Assembly (NCBI RefSeq): GCF_900142995.1
Contig: NZ_FRCR01000007.1
Location: 62,001 to 126,000 of the forward strand
DNA from: Caldanaerovirga acetigignens
Lineage (GTDB): Bacteria > Bacillota > Thermosediminibacteria > Thermosediminibacterales > Thermosediminibacteraceae
DNA: 64,000 nucleotides
Reading direction: 5' to 3'
Shown: positions 44,709 to 54,149 of the stretch, piece after piece
Layout of the letters: each line of letters begins with the position of its first letter
Position numbering within the stretch: the first letter of the stretch is position 1
The notes under the pieces: generated by a model
What the model was told of the DNA's origin: nothing
Database searches by the model: none
What the model saw: the letters and a program-made list of their open reading frames with translations, nothing else
Made by a program: the position numbers and the translations under genes

Positions 44709-45194
44709 TTATTTAAACTCATTAATTTCCATAACCGTAGCTACTACTGCGTAAAGGTTAGTCTTCATCTGGACAGCAGTCCCTATTCTTATTTCTGTTC
44801 CTCCCAATACAATGGCATTTTCCCCCACCGTCGCCGAACCTTCAACGGTCACGTAAACGTCTTTTAATACCGGATTTAGCACGCTTAAAACTCTGCCATC
44901 GGCGGTATTTACAAGAGTTTCAGCAGGTTTTACCTCAACTTTTGTAACTTTCCCAAGAAGGTTATTAGTCTTTGTTTCGCGGACTATATCCCCTTCCTTT
45001 ATTACTTTAGCAGTGGCATCCCTGACGTCTTTCACCAACATCACAACCTGGATCGTCTTTTCCTCAGCAACTGAAGAATTTTTCTGCGGGTTTAATACAA
45101 ATCTTGCCGCAACCGCAACAACCAGAATTATCACGAGCAAATCTATTACATTTATCAATCCAAATAATCTACCTTTTTTGTCAATAAAACTCAT
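44709..45194 (-). CDS. DUF4330 membrane-anchored protein
   Basis: A 161-residue protein with a cytoplasmic stub (DKKGRLFGLINVIDLLV), one helix and an external beta-rich domain (VVMLVKDVRDATAKVI, VTVEGSATVGENAIVLGG). DUF4330 proteins accompany polysaccharide genes in Clostridia; function unknown, perhaps an assembly scaffold like the periplasmic part of secretion systems. Overlaps the neighbouring GT4 gene by four bases. Confidence 0.8.
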   Translation of the reverse strand: MSFIDKKGRLFGLINVIDLLVIILVVAVAARFVLNPQKNSSVAEEKTIQVVMLVKDVRDATAKVIKEGDIVRETKTNNLLGKVTKVEVKPAETLVNTADGRVLSVLNPVLKDVYVTVEGSATVGENAIVLGGTEIRIGTAVQMKTNLYAVVATVMEINEFK

Positions 45195-46324
45195 CGATTT
45201 ACCTCCTCAAGAACTTTTGTGTAAACTTCCAAGACCTTATTTGTCATCGTACCAATAGAGAAATGCTCTTGTACTTTCTTTCTTCCGAACTCGCCTAATT
45301 CCTTTCTCAATTCTTGAGATGCTAAAATATCTTTAATGGCTTTAGCAAGGTTCTTCGAATTTGTAATTTGCCCCGTTCCCCGACCACTGAAATTGTGCCT
45401 TTTGGCATCCTCAAAGTTCTGCGGGGTAAGTGCTCCCATAAATCCGGCTTCACCTGCAATAATCACGGGTTTTTTCATAGCCATAGCCTCAAGAGCTACC
45501 CTTCCAACGCCCACCGCTACATCTGCAAGGCCCATCAAAGCGTACGTATCAAGTCTCGCACCTGTCACGATAACCCGCTGACCTTTCAAAACAGTATTGC
45601 ACTTTTCGGCCTGCCCTCTTATGGCTTCCAGCTTGTCACCTTCGCCTACCACTAAAAGTTTCGCATTTGGGAAAGATGAGCAGATATCGGGCATGGCGTC
45701 TATCAATTTGAGGGCTATTTCACCTCTTGCCCCCATGAGTCTGCTTATGTACACGATTTTCATTTCATCGGAATACAAACCTAACTCCTTTTGCACCGAT
45801 GAGGTATCCACTTCTGGGTCAAACTGCTCCAAATCTATGCCATTTGGGATGACGTATATCTTCTCGGGCCTTACCTTGAAATTTTTTACGAGGTGCTCCC
45901 GGACATCTTCACTTACGGCTATGATTTTTTCCCCCCATGCCGTCAACAATCCCAAACCCCAGTGAGTGGAGTAAATACCGTGGGATGTAGTGATGTAAGG
46001 GCATCCCGTCAGATAAAAAACCCATTGAGAAACCCAAGCCGGTATGCGCGCATGGGCGTGGATCAAGTCTACTTTGTGTTTTTTTACGATTTTAGTCAGC
46101 CCTATTATCGCCGAACAGAGGCTAACCGGCGTTTTACTGTGGAGAGGCAGGGTGAAATGTTCTATGCCGCTGGCATTAAGTTCTTTTACCAGTTCTCCTC
46201 CCCGGGAAGCAACCAAAACATTGATTCCCTCTTTTTTCAATTGTCTCGCCAGAGAAACTACGTGGGTCTCAGCTCCACCAGTGTTAAGAGACATTAGAGT
46301 CAACAATACCGTAAGGTTTTTCAT
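45191..46324 (-). CDS. GT4-family glycosyltransferase
   Basis: A 377-residue GT-B enzyme (LNTGGAETHVVSLARQL, YVIPNGIDLEQFDPE, VGEGDKLEAI, GVGRVALEAMAMKKPVI). The frame is open to 46372, but ATG 46324 has an AGAGAGG site and starts the fold correctly (MKNLTVLLTL). First gene of the operon, which appears to continue down to the YitT gene. Confidence 0.9.
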   Translation of the reverse strand: MKNLTVLLTLMSLNTGGAETHVVSLARQLKKEGINVLVASRGGELVKELNASGIEHFTLPLHSKTPVSLCSAIIGLTKIVKKHKVDLIHAHARIPAWVSQWVFYLTGCPYITTSHGIYSTHWGLGLLTAWGEKIIAVSEDVREHLVKNFKVRPEKIYVIPNGIDLEQFDPEVDTSSVQKELGLYSDEMKIVYISRLMGARGEIALKLIDAMPDICSSFPNAKLLVVGEGDKLEAIRGQAEKCNTVLKGQRVIVTGARLDTYALMGLADVAVGVGRVALEAMAMKKPVIIAGEAGFMGALTPQNFEDAKRHNFSGRGTGQITNSKNLAKAIKDILASQELRKELGEFGRKKVQEHFSIGTMTNKVLEVYTKVLEEVNR

Positions 46325-46396
46325 CAAAACGGCCTCTCTCTCGAAGATAATTAACCAAAAAAAGTATATCACTTACTTTTTCGACAGTAAAGTTCC

Positions 46397-46855
46397 CTAC
46401 TTTGTGACCTTGAAACTTCCCCGAACCGTAAGGACCACGTTAGTCTCTGCTATAAGCCCCCTTCCGTCATCGCGCGGCACGATGAGCAGGTGATTTTGGG
46501 GTGCTCGTTCATTTCGCCTCAGGTCTTTGCCGTCGGTTACATCGGCGATACCACCGTTTTCGCTGTCTACAACTTTTGCTATACCGCTTCTTAAAATTAT
46601 TTCCGCACCTTTTCCCGCTACAAGGCGGTCGCCTTTTTCAAGGTAGACCACTTCAAAAGTCCCTATCGATTGGTTGCCTGATGAACTCTCATCCAAATAG
46701 CTCTTTAATTCCGATACCACTTTGTCTACATAACTTTTAGTTACCAAGGGGTCATCTTGTGACCCAGGTTCCCCCACGTTAGCCATTCCAATTCCGTACC
46801 CCACCAAAAATATCAATATCAATCCCGCTATAAAGACGCTCCTAACTTTTGCCAA
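46397..46855 (-). CDS. Membrane-anchored hypothetical protein
   Basis: About 152 residues: one N-terminal helix (SVFIAGLILIFLVGYGIGMA), a short helical stalk (SYVDKVVSELKSYLDESS) and a small beta-rich external domain (FEVVYLEKGDRLVAGKGAEI, NHLLIVPRDDGRGL). No family recognised by name. The TTG at 46855 is preferred to GTG 46864 because GGAGGTG lies six bases before it. Start overlaps the prfB end by 14 bases. It resembles small conserved Firmicutes surface proteins; role unknown. Confidence 0.65.
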   Translation of the reverse strand: MAKVRSVFIAGLILIFLVGYGIGMANVGEPGSQDDPLVTKSYVDKVVSELKSYLDESSSGNQSIGTFEVVYLEKGDRLVAGKGAEIILRSGIAKVVDSENGGIADVTDGKDLRRNERAPQNHLLIVPRDDGRGLIAETNVVLTVRGSFKVTK

Positions 46856-47974
46856 ATGTTTCACCTCCAGGAGTATCTTTGGACCTCATTTTGAGATAAG
46901 CGTTTATGAAGACGTCAATCTCTCCATCCATAACTGCCTCTACATTACCCACCTCAACGCCGGTCCTGTGGTCTTTGACCAATCTGTAAGGCTGGAACAC
47001 ATAAGACCTTATCTGGTTTCCCCAGGCAATCTCCTTTTGTTCTCCCCTAAGCTCGTTTATCTTCTTTTGTTGTTCTTCCATATATAAGCTAAAAAGCTTT
47101 GCTTTCAGAATTTTTAAAGCAGCATTTTTGTTGCTCTGCTGGGAACGCTCGTTCTGGCAGCTTACCACTATGCCAGTAGGGACATGGGTAATTCTCACTG
47201 CCGACTCGGTCTTATTAACGTACTGTCCGCCGGCTCCTCCTGCCCTGAATGTCTCTATCTTCAAATCCTCCTGCCTTATTTCTATCTCAATATCGTCGTC
47301 AATTTCAGGTATTACATCAACCGATGCGAAAGAAGTATGCCGCCTTCCTGCCGCATCAAAAGGTGAAATCCTGACGAGCCTGTGCACGCCCTGCTCTGCC
47401 TTGAGATAACCGTACGCATAGGGGCCCTCTACCAGAGCGGTGACGCTCTTTATCCCCGCCTCTTCGCCCGGGAGCATATCCATGACCTTGACCTTGTATC
47501 CTTTGTCCTCGGCCCACCTGGTGTACATCCTGAAAAGCATTTGGACCCAGTCCTGCGCTTCAGTCCCTCCAGCCCCAGCGTGGAGCGATAATATCGCGTT
47601 ATTTTTGTCGTATTTGTCCCTGAGCAATGTCCTGATTCTCTTTTTCTCAAAATCATTCTTGAATTTTTCCGCTTCACGAGCAATTTCATCTAAAATTTCC
47701 TGGTCGTTGGATTCTAACCCCAGTTCTATAAGTTCAACCAAGTCTTCCCAATTTTTCTGCAAAGCTTCAAATTCCTCTACAGTCTCCTTCAACTGGTTGA
47801 GATTTTGAAGGATTTTTTGAGCTTCCTGTTGGTCGTCCCAAAAATTTGGGTCAAGAGTTTTTTCCTCAAGTTTTTGTATATCGACCTTGATTTTATCTAT
47901 TTCAAAGTAAATCCCTCATCTCTTTAATTTGAGGCTCTAAAGCCTCAATCTCACTTTTTAACTCTTCGAGCACC
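46842..47974 (-). CDS. prfB: Peptide chain release factor 2, with programmed +1 frameshift and an extra frame break near the start
   Basis: RF2 recognises UAA and UGA stop codons. The main frame (46842-47901) carries the GGQ motif in FRAGGAGGQYVNKTESAVRI. Upstream, CTT-TGA (47907-47902) is the classic RF2 frameshift site, preceded by AGGGATTTA as internal Shine-Dalgarno-like sequence. The expected N-terminus (LEELKSEIEA, then LEPQIKEMRDLL) is split by one extra T in a run of four (47939-47942): starting at GTG 47974 with GGAGGGG the frame breaks before the frameshift site. Either this is a sequencing indel, or translation begins at a poorer codon such as GTG 47955. Confidence 0.9.
47902..47916 (-). 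promoter_or_regulatory. Programmed +1 frameshift site of prfB
   Basis: Minus strand AGGGATTTACTTTGA: Shine-Dalgarno-like AGGG, then the slippery CTT-TGA. When RF2 is scarce, ribosomes shift onto TTT-GAA-ATA and complete the protein; when RF2 is ample they stop at TGA. Autoregulation as known from many bacteria. Confidence 0.92.
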
Positions 47975-48011
47975 TAAATCCCCTCCGTCTTAAAATATTT
48001 AATTCTCAGCC

Positions 48012-50519
48012 TCATACCGCCCTGCCGCAGCATTTCTTGTATTTTTTGCCGCTTCCACAGGGGCAAGGGTCATTTCTCCCTATTTTTTCTCCCTTTTTAA
48101 CCGGCTGGGGTTTTTCGCTAGTTCCGTGGGAATAAGAAAGGTTTCGGGCCATTTCTTTTCTTTGCGGTGCGGCTTTTACCTGAACTCTGAAAAGGTACCT
48201 CAACGTATCTTCCTGGATGTTCTTTATCATTTCTTGGAACATCTCGTAGCCTTCTATCTTGTATTCCACGAGCGGGTCCCTTTGGCCGTATGCCCGTAGC
48301 CCTATGCCCTCGCGAAGCTGATCCATGGCATCAATGTGGTCCATCCACTTCTGGTCCACGACTCTCAGCATAATAACCTTTTCCAATTCTCGCATCGTTT
48401 CTTCGCCGATTTCTAATTCTTTTTGTTCATAAGCATCGAAAGCCCGTTCGACCAGAACTTTCCGGATTTCCTCCCTGGTTACGTCTTCCTTAACTGCCGC
48501 ACCAAGCACATCCTTAATCATAAATATATCGGCGTAATACTCGGAAAGCCCTTTCAAATCCCAATACTCGGGGTGCATTTCTCTGCTAGCGTATACGTCT
48601 AGCAAACGGTCGACCACATCTTCGATCATTTGCTTTACGCTGTCTTTAAGGTCATCCTGCTCCAGGACTTTCCTGCGCTGGGAATATATAACTTCCCTCT
48701 GGGTGTTCATTACATCGTCGAATTCGAGAACATGTTTTCTTATATCGAAGTTTCTGGCTTCCACCTTTTTCTGGGCATTTTCTATGGCCTTTGTTATAAG
48801 CGGGTGTTCTATGGGCTGGTCATCCTCAAGCCCTAGGCGGTCCATGAGCCCCTTAATGCTATCGGAGCCAAAGAGCCTCATCAGGTCGTCTTCCAGAGAA
48901 ACGTAAAACCTCGAGGAGCCCGGATCACCCTGACGCCCAGACCGGCCTCGCAACTGGTTATCTATCCGCCTGGCTTCGTGCCGCTCTGTACCTATAACGT
49001 GCAGCCCACCCAGTTCGGCCACCCCTTCTCCGAGGACGATATCAGTGCCGCGTCCTGCCATATTTGTGGCTATCGTGACTGCCCCCTTCCTGCCCGCTTT
49101 TGCTATTATTTCAGCTTCTTTCTCGTGGTATTTGGCATTCAACACCTGGTGAGGGATTCCCTTCTTTTTCAGCATCTCGCTCAACATTTCAGATTTTTCA
49201 ATAGATACGGTGCCTACCAGAACCGGCTGACCTCTTTTATAGCAATCCTCGATTTCGCGGACCACGGCTTCGAACTTGGCCTTCTCGGTTTTATACACCA
49301 CGTCCGGGTGGTCCACCCTTATCATAGGCTTGTTTGTAGGTATAACCACCACGTCCATGCCGTAAATCTTCCTGAATTCTTCTTCTTCAGTAGCCGCGGT
49401 GCCTGTCATACCGGCAAGTTTTTTGTACATCCTAAAATAATTTTGAAATGTTATCGTTGCAAGGGTCTTGCTCTCCCGCTCAACTTTTACCCCTTCTTTT
49501 GCCTCTATCGCCTGATGAAGTCCTTCACTGTACCTACGGCCGTACATCAACCTGCCAGTAAATTCATCTACTATTATGACCTGGCCGTCTTTCACCACGT
49601 AATCCCTGTCCCTTTTCATGAGCGCATGGGCTTTCAACGCCTGATGAAAATGATGCAAAAGTTCCATATTCTCCTCATCATATAGATTCTTTACGCCAAG
49701 AAATTCCTCGGCCTTTTTTATTCCCTTCTCCGTAGGTATCACGCTGTGGGCTTTTTCGTCGACAATATAGTCTTCCCCGGCCTTAAGTCTTGGCACAAAC
49801 CGTGCAAACCTATAATAAATATCAGTAGACTCTTCGGCCTGCCCCGAAATTATAAGCGGTGTACGGGCTTCGTCTATGAGTATGCTGTCCACTTCATCTA
49901 TTATGGCATAGTTGAGCTCCCTCTGAACGATGTGTTCCTTGTAAATCACCATGTTGTCCCTAAGGTAATCAAAACCAAACTCATTATTGGTTCCATAAGT
50001 TATATCCGCGCTGTAAGCCTTTTTCCTTTCTTGAAAATCAAGGCCGTGCACAATTAGACCTACCTCAAGCCCCAGAAATTTGTAAATTGCCCCCATCCAC
50101 TCACTGTCGCGCCTGGCAAGGTAGTCGTTGACCGTAACCACGTGTACTCCCTTTCCTGTCAGGGCATTGAGATAGGCCGGCATGGTAGCTACCAAAGTCT
50201 TGCCTTCTCCCGTTTTCATTTCTGCAATCCTGCCCTGATGGAGCACTATTGCCCCCATAACCTGAACGTCAAAAGGCCTCATACCCAAAGTCCTTTTGGC
50301 CGCTTCCCTTACTACCGCAAAGGCCTCGGGCAGGAGGTCGTCCAGCGTTTCTCCGGCGTGCAATCTATTTTTAAATTCGTTAGTTTTCTCCCTAAGTTGA
50401 CTATCCGAAAGCACCTTTATCCTGGACTCCCAGTCGTTGACCTTCTCCACTATAGGCACGAGTTTTTTTATTTCCCTCTCATTCGGTTCGCCGAATATTT
50501 TTCTCAGTATCCCGAACAT
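48012..50519 (-). CDS. secA: Preprotein translocase ATPase SecA
   Basis: 835 residues: Walker [26 protein letters not shown], the [11 protein letters not shown] helicase block, [21 protein letters not shown], and the C-terminal zinc motif [13 protein letters not shown]. It drives secretion through SecYEG. ATG 50519 with GAGGTGAGAATA is preferred to GTG 50528. Next to prfB, a common arrangement in Firmicutes. Confidence 0.97.
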   Translation of the reverse strand: MFGILRKIFGEPNEREIKKLVPIVEKVNDWESRIKVLSDSQLREKTNEFKNRLHAGETLDDLLPEAFAVVREAAKRTLGMRPFDVQVMGAIVLHQGRIAEMKTGEGKTLVATMPAYLNALTGKGVHVVTVNDYLARRDSEWMGAIYKFLGLEVGLIVHGLDFQERKKAYSADITYGTNNEFGFDYLRDNMVIYKEHIVQRELNYAIIDEVDSILIDEARTPLIISGQAEESTDIYYRFARFVPRLKAGEDYIVDEKAHSVIPTEKGIKKAEEFLGVKNLYDEENMELLHHFHQALKAHALMKRDRDYVVKDGQVIIVDEFTGRLMYGRRYSEGLHQAIEAKEGVKVERESKTLATITFQNYFRMYKKLAGMTGTAATEEEEFRKIYGMDVVVIPTNKPMIRVDHPDVVYKTEKAKFEAVVREIEDCYKRGQPVLVGTVSIEKSEMLSEMLKKKGIPHQVLNAKYHEKEAEIIAKAGRKGAVTIATNMAGRGTDIVLGEGVAELGGLHVIGTERHEARRIDNQLRGRSGRQGDPGSSRFYVSLEDDLMRLFGSDSIKGLMDRLGLEDDQPIEHPLITKAIENAQKKVEARNFDIRKHVLEFDDVMNTQREVIYSQRRKVLEQDDLKDSVKQMIEDVVDRLLDVYASREMHPEYWDLKGLSEYYADIFMIKDVLGAAVKEDVTREEIRKVLVERAFDAYEQKELEIGEETMRELEKVIMLRVVDQKWMDHIDAMDQLREGIGLRAYGQRDPLVEYKIEGYEMFQEMIKNIQEDTLRYLFRVQVKAAPQRKEMARNLSYSHGTSEKPQPVKKGEKIGRNDPCPCGSGKKYKKCCGRAV

Positions 50520-50539
50520 TATTCTCACCTCAAAAATTT

Positions 50540-50579
50540 CTAAAAAAAATTTATAAGGAACCTTTTTATAGGTTCCTTT
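50540..50579 (-). terminator. Terminator of the HD-GYP/DUF5317 operon
   Basis: Minus strand: stem AAGGAACC/GGTTCCTT with loop TATAAAAA, then ATAAATTTTTTTT. The stop codon of the DUF5317 gene (50568-50566) lies inside it. Confidence 0.88.
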
Positions 50580-51171
50580 TCAATTTCCTCCTACTTATTT
50601 TATCACTCGCCGATTTCTTTTTCAACATAGCCTCTTGGATCAAAGAGAAAACGCCAATTCCCATCAAAACATCCCCCAGACTGAATACCTTGGGATTTGG
50701 ATAGGGTTTTGGCAACGGGAAGATGTCACCAAAAATCTTAAACCTGGTCTTTGGCATCATGGCTACGTGGTATGGATAAAGGGGATTAAAGAGGTCCTGC
50801 TTAAAATCACCCAGTCCCGCAAAATCAACGGCCAATAGAGATACAGGCATTTTGCCCCCGTTTGCTATTATTGCGAGGAAATTCAGCAAAACCCCTAAAG
50901 TCACAATTCTCAGCGGCTTTAAATGCCAGTTGGAAAGAAGGCTGTACAGCAAAAGCCCGTAAGAAATAAAAGATACTACCAAAATATATTGGACAACGTA
51001 CTCTTTCAAAGAGCCTTTTAAAAACAGTGGTAAATAACGAATTATTAAAGATAAAAATATAAGTTCGAGTTTTCTTATTGGTATTTCGCCTATTTTTTTC
51101 AAGCTCCCTTTCCTCAGAAGCCCCACTATTATCGACAAGAGAACAAAATCAACGAGCAACATATTCTGCAA
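50566..51171 (-). CDS. DUF5317 membrane protein
   Basis: A 201-residue protein with about five helices ([68 protein letters not shown]) and a final helix ([20 protein letters not shown]) before a basic tail. The NGGKMPVS and GDxxPLP elements are typical of DUF5317. Function unknown. Overlaps the HD-GYP gene by 23 bases, so they are translationally coupled. The peptide gene upstream completes the operon. Confidence 0.8.
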   Translation of the reverse strand: MQNMLLVDFVLLSIIVGLLRKGSLKKIGEIPIRKLELIFLSLIIRYLPLFLKGSLKEYVVQYILVVSFISYGLLLYSLLSNWHLKPLRIVTLGVLLNFLAIIANGGKMPVSLLAVDFAGLGDFKQDLFNPLYPYHVAMMPKTRFKIFGDIFPLPKPYPNPKVFSLGDVLMGIGVFSLIQEAMLKKKSASDKISRRKLKRNL

Positions 51172-52408
51172 ATTTCCCCTTTTCCAATACTCTTTTTAAA
51201 GCACTAACCACATCTGGCCTAAAATCTACACCGGCAGCTTGCTCTATCTCGCAAATCGCCTCCTCAACCGTCATTGCTCCCCGGTAAGGCCTGTCCGTGG
51301 TGAGCGCATCAAAGACATCCGCCACGGCTATTATCTGCGCTCCCAGCGGAATTTCTTCTCCCTTGAGCCCTTCCGGGTACCCGCTTCCGCTCAACCTCTC
51401 GTGATGGTATCTTATAAAAAAAGAGGCCTGTAACAGAAAATCAACCTTTTTGACTATATTGGCCCCCAACTCAGGATGAACTTTTATTTTCGCAAACTCC
51501 TCCTCCGATAATTTGCAGGGTTTATTCAGTATTGGCTCCGGTATCCCTATCTTTCCTATATCGTGAAGCAGTGCCGCGTAATGCAGGTTGCTTATCAAAT
51601 CGTTGTCCATCTTTAGTTCTTCCGCTATAGCAACCGCCAATTTAGCGACCCGCTCGGAATGACCCTTCGTATAAAGGTCTTTAGCCTCAATGGCGCTTGC
51701 CAGAGCCTGAATCGTCTCCAAATACACTTTCTTCATGTCCATGTATAGCTTAAAAGAATGCCGGGCGATAAGCAGCGGGATTAAGAACAAAATCAGCCCC
51801 AGTGCTCCTATGTTGATGTAGATAACCGCAAGCAAAATACCTAGAGGCGCGAGGGCGATGTAATTTGGCAGAGCCCACTTAAATGTAGTGGTAAAGATAT
51901 ATTTTAGGGGTTTTTTAAAAAAAATTGATAACCCGATTGTCATTATACCTACATTTAATAAAAAGTAAGAAAGAATTAATGCAACTAAAGGTAAAAAATT
52001 TGATTTTAAATTAATTATACCTGGTATCCCACCTAACTTTTCATAAATATAGCCTGAACCGCCTACCATTATTGTATATAATCCAACATTTAAAATTTTT
52101 TTAACTATAGCATCCTTATATAGCTTATGTTCTATCTGAGATAAAGTTGCAGAAATAACTGCTACTAACACACTTAGACTATATCCTAATACTAGAATTG
52201 AACCCATATATACTGCAAATCCAACAGTAACCTCTGCATCATTCATGAGTTTTACTGGTAAAAGTTCTGCCAACAGGGCCAACAAAATAAATACGATAAA
52301 TGTCTCTATATTAAAATTCAAAATAGAATTGTAAGAACTGACTAAAAAAATACTTGCTATTAATAAAACAAAAAATACATATAATTTTCCCCAAGTATTA
52401 TGTAACAT
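51149..52408 (-). CDS. Polytopic membrane HD-GYP phosphodiesterase
   Basis: A 419-residue protein: residues ~1-220 hold seven to eight membrane helices (LYVFFVLLIASIFLVSS, VTVGFAVYMGSILVLGYSL, LVALILSYFLLNVGIMTIG), and ~230-410 the HD-GYP domain with HSERVAKLAVAIAEEL, the HD pair LLHDIGKIGIP, HPELGANIV, YHHERLSGSGYP and DVFDALTTDRPY. It should hydrolyse cyclic di-GMP or a related dinucleotide in response to a membrane signal. The membrane half is more AT-rich than the catalytic half. Located between a tiny hydrophobic peptide gene and DUF5317. Confidence 0.92.
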   Translation of the reverse strand: MLHNTWGKLYVFFVLLIASIFLVSSYNSILNFNIETFIVFILLALLAELLPVKLMNDAEVTVGFAVYMGSILVLGYSLSVLVAVISATLSQIEHKLYKDAIVKKILNVGLYTIMVGGSGYIYEKLGGIPGIINLKSNFLPLVALILSYFLLNVGIMTIGLSIFFKKPLKYIFTTTFKWALPNYIALAPLGILLAVIYINIGALGLILFLIPLLIARHSFKLYMDMKKVYLETIQALASAIEAKDLYTKGHSERVAKLAVAIAEELKMDNDLISNLHYAALLHDIGKIGIPEPILNKPCKLSEEEFAKIKVHPELGANIVKKVDFLLQASFFIRYHHERLSGSGYPEGLKGEEIPLGAQIIAVADVFDALTTDRPYRGAMTVEEAICEIEQAAGVDFRPDVVSALKRVLEKGKFAEYVAR

Positions 52409-52481
52409 CCTTTTGAATCACCCTAAAAAAATAATTGTAAATAATTTTCTTAATTAATTAAAGGGCCGACTAAAAAGATTA

Positions 52482-52571
52482 TCAACCGCCAAATCTAAAA
52501 TTAGCACCGCCGGCAAGGACAAGAGCCATCAATGCCAGCAAAATCTTTAAAAGAGTAGCATTGATTTTCAT
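52482..52571 (-). CDS. 29-aa hydrophobic peptide, candidate signal peptide precursor
   Basis: ATG 52571 with the strong ribosome site GGAGGAGG ten bases upstream, 29 codons, TGA at 52482. It has one Lys near the N-terminus and a second at residue 9, a hydrophobic core (LLKILLALMALVLA) and a polar Gly-rich end GGANFRFGG. It is the first ORF of the minus-strand unit leading to the HD-GYP and DUF5317 genes (73-base gap). The layout resembles a secretion-signal-like precursor from which a short C-terminal peptide is released. Function is hypothesis; the ORF itself is well supported by its ribosome site. Confidence 0.65.
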   Translation of the reverse strand: MKINATLLKILLALMALVLAGGANFRFGG

Positions 52572-52666
52572 AAGATAAAGCCTCCTCCCCGTCTACGGTG
52601 CTCTGCCCCACCGCTACTAGAGCAGGCCATTTTAAAACCGCTTCGCTTCGTCGGCCCTTTTTTTTG
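52572..52666 (-). other. Structured leader upstream of the 29-aa peptide gene
   Basis: The GC-rich leader contains inverted repeats GCTCT/AGAGC (52620-52595 region) and CGGTG/CACCG that share bases, so they are alternative pairings, and GGCC..GGCC further upstream. It does not match a riboswitch class that I can name. It contrasts with the AT-rich gene that follows. Promoter not identified. Confidence 0.4.
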
Positions 52667-53329
52667 CTAATCTGTTTTTTCTTTTATAAGAAAGCTTATA
52701 CGCCGGTTTACGGCGTTAAGCACCGCAACTACTACACTCTCTCCTTTGTCTTCTCTGAAAAGAGTTGTACCTAAAAAGGTCTCTTCCCCCCAATCGGTCA
52801 ATATGGACACTAGTACTGCTATAGCTTCTCTTTCGCCTATTCTAAAGGCGTTAATATCCTCCAGTGTAATTAAAAAATTCCTCCCCACATACTGCTGTAT
52901 GGCGTCAATCGTCGCTTGGGCAACCAGTTTTAAATAGTATTTAAAAGTACCTGAGCCCAACGCTCTTCCTTCATATAATTTATCTTCTGCGTCTCTCAGG
53001 ACCACTGATACTTCGTAATTGTATTTGCTCTTTTTTACGGTAAGGCCATCTATCCTTAAACGGGTTTCCGCAGTAAAAATCTCCTCTTTGTTCAATTGAG
53101 CCACGCTAATCTTTTTATGGTCTATCTCAGAGCCAAAAGTCGCAACCAGCGCTGATTCGATATCTCTCACTATCTGCTTTGGATTCCGGTTGGAGTTGGC
53201 AAGCACATGAATCTCCGATATCTTTCCGTCAGGTGTCGTTATAATTTTTGCAGAAACCACATCTTTAATCTTTTTTATAATCTCCTCGTAATGTCTTATT
53301 ACTTCTTCTCTGCTAAGATTTTCTCCCAT
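52667..53329 (-). CDS. Conserved hypothetical protein, 220 aa
   Basis: The protein starts MGENLSREEVIRHYEEIIKK at 53329 (AGGG site); the frame is open to 53686 but the upstream part overlaps thiT and its terminator. Three alpha/beta portions are visible: VVSAKIITTPDGKISEIHVL (residues ~18-45), IVRDIESALVATFGSEID, and a C-terminal set of strands (AIAVLVSILTDWGEETFLGT, GESVVVAVLNAVNRRIS). The first part resembles small alpha/beta folds with a KIxEIHV strand; no family is recognised. Cytoplasmic. Located between thiT and the peptide gene; likely its own unit. Confidence 0.75.
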   Translation of the reverse strand: MGENLSREEVIRHYEEIIKKIKDVVSAKIITTPDGKISEIHVLANSNRNPKQIVRDIESALVATFGSEIDHKKISVAQLNKEEIFTAETRLRIDGLTVKKSKYNYEVSVVLRDAEDKLYEGRALGSGTFKYYLKLVAQATIDAIQQYVGRNFLITLEDINAFRIGEREAIAVLVSILTDWGEETFLGTTLFREDKGESVVVAVLNAVNRRISFLIKEKTD

Positions 53330-53408
53330 ATCATCCCTCCGCCTCATCCCAATATATACAATTCGACCATAATCTGTTAATTCCTGCTTCGGCTCGAGAA
53401 ATTTCGCA

Positions 53409-53446
53409 AAAAAAAATAAAAAAGGAAGCGAATTTAGTCCGCTTCC
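53409..53446 (-). terminator. Terminator of thiT
   Basis: Minus strand: stem GGAAGCG/CGCTTCC, loop GACTAAATT, then TTTTTTATTTTTTTTT. Confidence 0.9.
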
Positions 53447-53460
53447 CATAATTCCCACCT

Positions 53461-53988
53461 TCATGAAAGGTAGTTTTGTTCTTCGTCTTTTCTGATAAAC
53501 CGGTAAAATACAAACCTTACCGCAAGCAGGCTTATAGCCAATTCTGGCAGCAGGTATGCACCGTTGTACAGGGCGGAATAAACGAACGCATTCATCCCTT
53601 CCGGCGCATAGGACCCAAAGAAGATGACGCCGGAAAGAAAGTGAGAGAAAAACCTGCCCAATATTCCGACGGTTATCCCTGTCCAAACCTTCTTATTAAA
53701 CAGTCCGGCAAGGCCTAGCAATCCGAATGCCAGCGGATAATCCAAGATCACCTGGACCGGATGAACGATATAAGGCTCGATTATGAGCTGCAAAAGACCG
53801 TAAGACGCTCCCGCCACTATCCCTTTAGAGGCTCCATTTCTCATGGAATAAAGAAGAATTGGAACCATGCTGCCTAAAGTAACCGAACCTCCGTACGGAG
53901 CCTGAAATATCTTTACAAAGCTCAAGGTCGTAGCTATACCGACCATTAGGGCTCCTTCGATTAACGTTGACAGAGAATTTTTCTTCAT
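53461..53988 (-). CDS. thiT: Thiamine ECF transporter substrate-binding protein ThiT
   Basis: A 175-residue S component with six helices and the ThiT features SFVKIFQAPYGGSVTLGSMV and DYPLAFGLLGLAGL. It binds thiamine and works with the shared EcfAA'T module, not in this window. A TPP riboswitch precedes it, confirming thiamine control. ATG 53988 with GGAGAA. Confidence 0.95.
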   Translation of the reverse strand: MKKNSLSTLIEGALMVGIATTLSFVKIFQAPYGGSVTLGSMVPILLYSMRNGASKGIVAGASYGLLQLIIEPYIVHPVQVILDYPLAFGLLGLAGLFNKKVWTGITVGILGRFFSHFLSGVIFFGSYAPEGMNAFVYSALYNGAYLLPELAISLLAVRFVFYRFIRKDEEQNYLS

Positions 53989-54006
53989 AAATCAATTCTC
54001 CTTTCT

Positions 54007-54040
54007 TAAAAAAAATATAAGCCCACCCGTATAGGTGGGC
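54007..54040 (-). terminator. Expression-platform terminator of the TPP riboswitch
   Basis: Minus strand: perfect stem GCCCACC/GGTGGGC with TATAC(G) loop, then TTATATTTTTTTT, between aptamer and thiT. Confidence 0.9.
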
Positions 54041-54059
54041 AAGCAAACCAATGGTTCAC

Positions 54060-54149
54060 GTGCTTCCCTACGCGGGCATTACCCCGTTCAGGTTTTTGGG
54101 GTCGAAGCCGAAAGTCGGCTTCCTCTCAGCCGTAGCTCCCCCAGCACGG
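54060..54149 (-). ncRNA. TPP riboswitch (THI element) of thiT
   Basis: Minus strand: CGTGCTGGGGGAGC, then CTGAGAGGAAGCC, a variable hairpin, GACCC, CCTGAACGGGGTAATGCC and CGTAGGGAAGCACG, the full THI box order; outer stem CGTGCT/AGCACG closes it. Confidence 0.97.

Noticed and set aside
52595-52620. An H-type pseudoknot from GCTCT/AGAGC and CGGT/ACCG in the leader of the peptide gene.
   Set aside because: The second arm follows the first with no connecting loop, which is sterically implausible; they are better read as alternative hairpins.
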